Below are positions 5,971 through 6,030 of a stretch of DNA of 6,030 nt, in pieces. A program made the translations under genes and the position numbers. The first letter of the stretch is position 1; the number at the start of each line of letters is the position of its first letter. Origin of the DNA: Parvularculaceae bacterium (GTDB taxonomy: Bacteria; Pseudomonadota; Alphaproteobacteria; Caulobacterales; Parvularculaceae); NCBI GenBank assembly GCA_013389125.1, contig JACADX010000130.1, forward strand, positions 1 through 6,030. Direction: 5' to 3'. The notes under the pieces were generated by a model. That model did no database searches. It was not told the DNA's origin and worked only from the letters and a program-made list of their open reading frames with translations.

Positions 5971-6030
5971 ATGCCCATTCAATCGGATGCAGCAGGCGTC
6001 GATAAGTCCGCCGCCTCCGCTCCCGTGTCG
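5971..6030 (+). CDS. Possible start of a divergent gene, cut by the window edge
   Basis: An ATG at 5971 opens a plus-strand frame that stays open for 20 codons to the right edge. It begins MPIQSDAAGV and continues with alanine- and serine-rich residues. The N-terminus is too short to assign a family. There is no good Shine-Dalgarno site; CGAGCG lies nearby but is weak. The frame has no stop from 5821 onward, so an upstream non-ATG start is also possible. A secretion ATPase for the neighbouring RTX protein would be a natural divergent neighbour, but nothing in these residues shows it. The frame could equally be chance. Confidence 0.25.
   Translation, partial: MPIQSDAAGVDKSAASAPVS

Larger units (their letters stand above)
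5700..6030. other. Intergenic region upstream of the RTX gene
   Basis: These 331 bases contain no complete gene I can support. Short frames on both strands lack family features and have arginine- and proline-rich compositions typical of chance frames in GC-rich DNA. The region holds the RTX ribosome site, the CTGTTGCG repeats, the nested inverted repeat and the possible start at 5971. A weak promoter-like pair on the minus strand, TTGCGC (5804-5799) with TTGCAT seventeen bases on (5781-5776), matches the sigma-70 consensus poorly and is not called. Confidence 0.6.

Noticed and set aside
5684..5978. Short minus-strand open frames upstream of the RTX gene (67 and 64 codons)
   Set aside because: They are arginine-rich, have no ribosome sites or family motifs, and one overlaps the start of the RTX gene. 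They look like chance frames.

Overview
The window is GC-rich and gene-dense. Codon use (GCG, GCC, CGC, GGC, ATC, TTC), weak Shine-Dalgarno sites and an AAACCGGTTT-centred intergenic palindrome suggest an alphaproteobacterium, perhaps of the order Hyphomicrobiales. That placement is inferred from style, not from a marker gene.

All four confident genes are on the minus strand, so they are transcribed from right to left. In that order they are: (1) an 827-residue calcium-binding secreted protein (3216-5699) with seven FG-GAP/integrin-alpha-like repeats, then 28 unbroken RTX nonapeptides and a type I secretion-like C-terminus; (2) a family 2 glycosyltransferase with an extra beta-rich C-terminal region (2036-3091); (3) GDP-mannose 4,6-dehydratase, gmd (909-1961); (4) GDP-L-fucose synthase, fcl (1-909), cut by the left edge before its stop codon. 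gmd and fcl overlap by one base (TGATG), and the glycosyltransferase lies 74 bases upstream of gmd, so these three probably form one operon. A possible weak terminator hairpin lies between the RTX gene and the glycosyltransferase (3106-3140).

Together, gmd and fcl convert GDP-mannose to GDP-L-fucose, a donor sugar for capsule, exopolysaccharide or O-antigen. The glycosyltransferase is a natural candidate to use that or another activated sugar. The large RTX protein would be exported without a cleaved signal peptide and would fold outside the cell once it binds calcium. The set therefore looks like a cell-surface or biofilm locus, though a direct link between the RTX protein and the sugar genes is only inferred from position.

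The right end (5700-6030) has no convincing complete gene. It holds the ribosome binding site of the RTX gene, a pair of CTGTTGCG direct repeats, a nested inverted-repeat element that could fold as a three-way junction (5841-5920), and possibly the first 20 codons of a divergent gene starting at 5971. No RNA genes, CRISPR arrays or insertion sequences were seen. The individual protein families are known. The most unusual items are the propeller-plus-RTX architecture with its unbroken repeat run, and the nested dyad element upstream of it.
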